DNA of 6,817 nucleotides. It comes from Marinilabiliales bacterium (GTDB taxonomy: Bacteria; Bacteroidota; Bacteroidia; Bacteroidales; F082). The position numbers and the translations under genes are program-made. Below the pieces are notes generated by a model. That model had not been told where the DNA came from and did no database searches. It saw nothing but the letters and a program-made list of their open reading frames with translations. The DNA is taken from assembly GCA_002869465.1 (NCBI GenBank), contig PKSW01000389.1, forward strand, positions 1 to 6,817, given 5' to 3'. Of this stretch, positions 6,235 through 6,817 are shown one piece after another (positions within the stretch are counted from its first letter, which is position 1; each line of letters begins with the position of its first letter).

Positions 6235-6817
6235 CGACAGAAGACATAGGTGATTTAAGAGAAGAGAACTCAGAACTTTACGAACACTATAGGATTGAGG
6301 TCGATCCCGGCCAGGCACTTACAAGGATAGATAAGTTCCTCTTTAATCGCATTCAGAATGCTTCCCGGAATAAAATCCAAACTGCAGCTAAAGCAGGCAA
6401 TATCCTGGTAAATGACGAAACAGTAAAATCGAATTATAAAGTACGGCCAGGCGATGTTGTCTCTGTTGTTATGTCTCACCCACCCAGGGATGTTGAGATA
6501 ACTGCTGAAGATATTCCGCTTGACATACATTACGAAGATGAAGACGTGATCATTATCAACAAACAAGCGGGTTTAGTGGTACATCCCGGACATGGTAATT
6601 TTACTGGCACTTTATTGCACGGGCTCGCCAATCATTTCCAGCAAACCGGTCAAAACAACATCGATAATGGTTTCGGATATCTGGTGCATCGTATTGACAA
6701 AGATACATCAGGTTTGCTGCTGGTAGCAAAAAATGAAGAAGCCCAAACCAAATTAGCCAAACAATTTTTTGACCACACAATTGACAGAACATATGAAGCC
6801 CTGGTTTGGGGAGAACC
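6231..6817 (+). CDS. rluD: RluA/RluD-family 23S rRNA pseudouridine synthase, 3' end cut
   Basis: 195 codons are visible and remain open at the right edge. The family isomerises uridines of 23S rRNA (RluD: the helix 69 loop) to pseudouridine in the cytoplasm. Residues about 29-90 are an S4 RNA-binding domain (LTRIDKFLFNRI, SRNKIQTAAKAGNILVN, KVRPGD). The catalytic domain begins at about 96 with the strand IHYEDEDVIIINKQAG and VVHPGHGN (117-124), and includes the signature HRIDKDTSG at 153-161, where D156 is the catalytic Asp. The S4 domain plus HRID motif points to RluC/RluD rather than RluA proper; RluD is preferred from the family's usual Bacteroidota form, but the missing C-terminal half prevents a firm choice. 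An acidic stretch of about 28 residues precedes the S4 domain. ATG 6231 overlaps the upstream TGA in ATGA, so it is translationally coupled to the T9SS gene. Confidence 0.93.
   Translation, partial: MTTEDIGDLREENSELYEHYRIEVDPGQALTRIDKFLFNRIQNASRNKIQTAAKAGNILVNDETVKSNYKVRPGDVVSVVMSHPPRDVEITAEDIPLDIHYEDEDVIIINKQAGLVVHPGHGNFTGTLLHGLANHFQQTGQNNIDNGFGYLVHRIDKDTSGLLLVAKNEEAQTKLAKQFFDHTIDRTYEALVWGE

Noticed and set aside
6270..6792. 98-aa and 63-aa minus-strand open frames at the right edge
   Set aside because: They are antisense to the S4 and catalytic domains of the pseudouridine synthase.

Overview
The window reads as a chromosomal segment of a Bacteroidota member, probably a Bacteroidales-like or related environmental lineage. 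The base composition is AT-leaning. The evidence for Bacteroidota is a type IX secretion (T9SS) sorting domain on a secreted protein, upstream octamers matching the Bacteroidota -7 consensus TAnnTTTG, a lipoprotein with a beta-helix body, and a gene set (Ddl, stand-alone PASTA protein, RluA-family synthase) that, from general knowledge, recurs together in this phylum. Nothing in the window looks phage-derived, transposon-derived or recently transferred. No RNA genes, CRISPR arrays or insertion sequences were seen.

Layout, left to right. (1) A minus-strand gene, cut by the left edge, encodes a small outer-membrane beta-barrel protein. (2) Divergent from it across about 96 bp is a plus-strand lipoprotein with an N-terminal Ig-like region and a right-handed beta-helix. 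(3) Convergent with the lipoprotein, 24 bp away, is minus-strand ddl (D-alanine--D-alanine ligase). (4) Divergent from ddl across a 120-bp promoter region is a plus-strand run of three genes: a one-TM-segment PASTA protein without a kinase domain, a 711-residue T9SS-exported protein, and an RluA/RluD-type 23S rRNA pseudouridine synthase cut by the right edge. The three overlap by 14 bp and then 4 bp (ATGA), so they are almost certainly one translationally coupled operon.

How they may fit together: Ddl makes the D-Ala-D-Ala dipeptide of peptidoglycan precursors in the cytoplasm, and PASTA domains are known in other phyla to contact peptidoglycan or beta-lactams in the extracytoplasmic space. 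The ddl/PASTA pairing is therefore plausibly a cell-envelope module. The T9SS cargo and the rRNA-modifying enzyme share the transcript but have no obvious biochemical link to it.

Two genes are incomplete at the window edges (bases 1-551 minus and 6231-6817 plus); both were read by direct translation. The most interesting signals are regulatory: two identical -7-like octamers facing each other between ddl and the PASTA gene, and a promoter placed so close to the lipoprotein ATG that the mRNA would be nearly leaderless. I did not find convincing evidence of an entirely new system.
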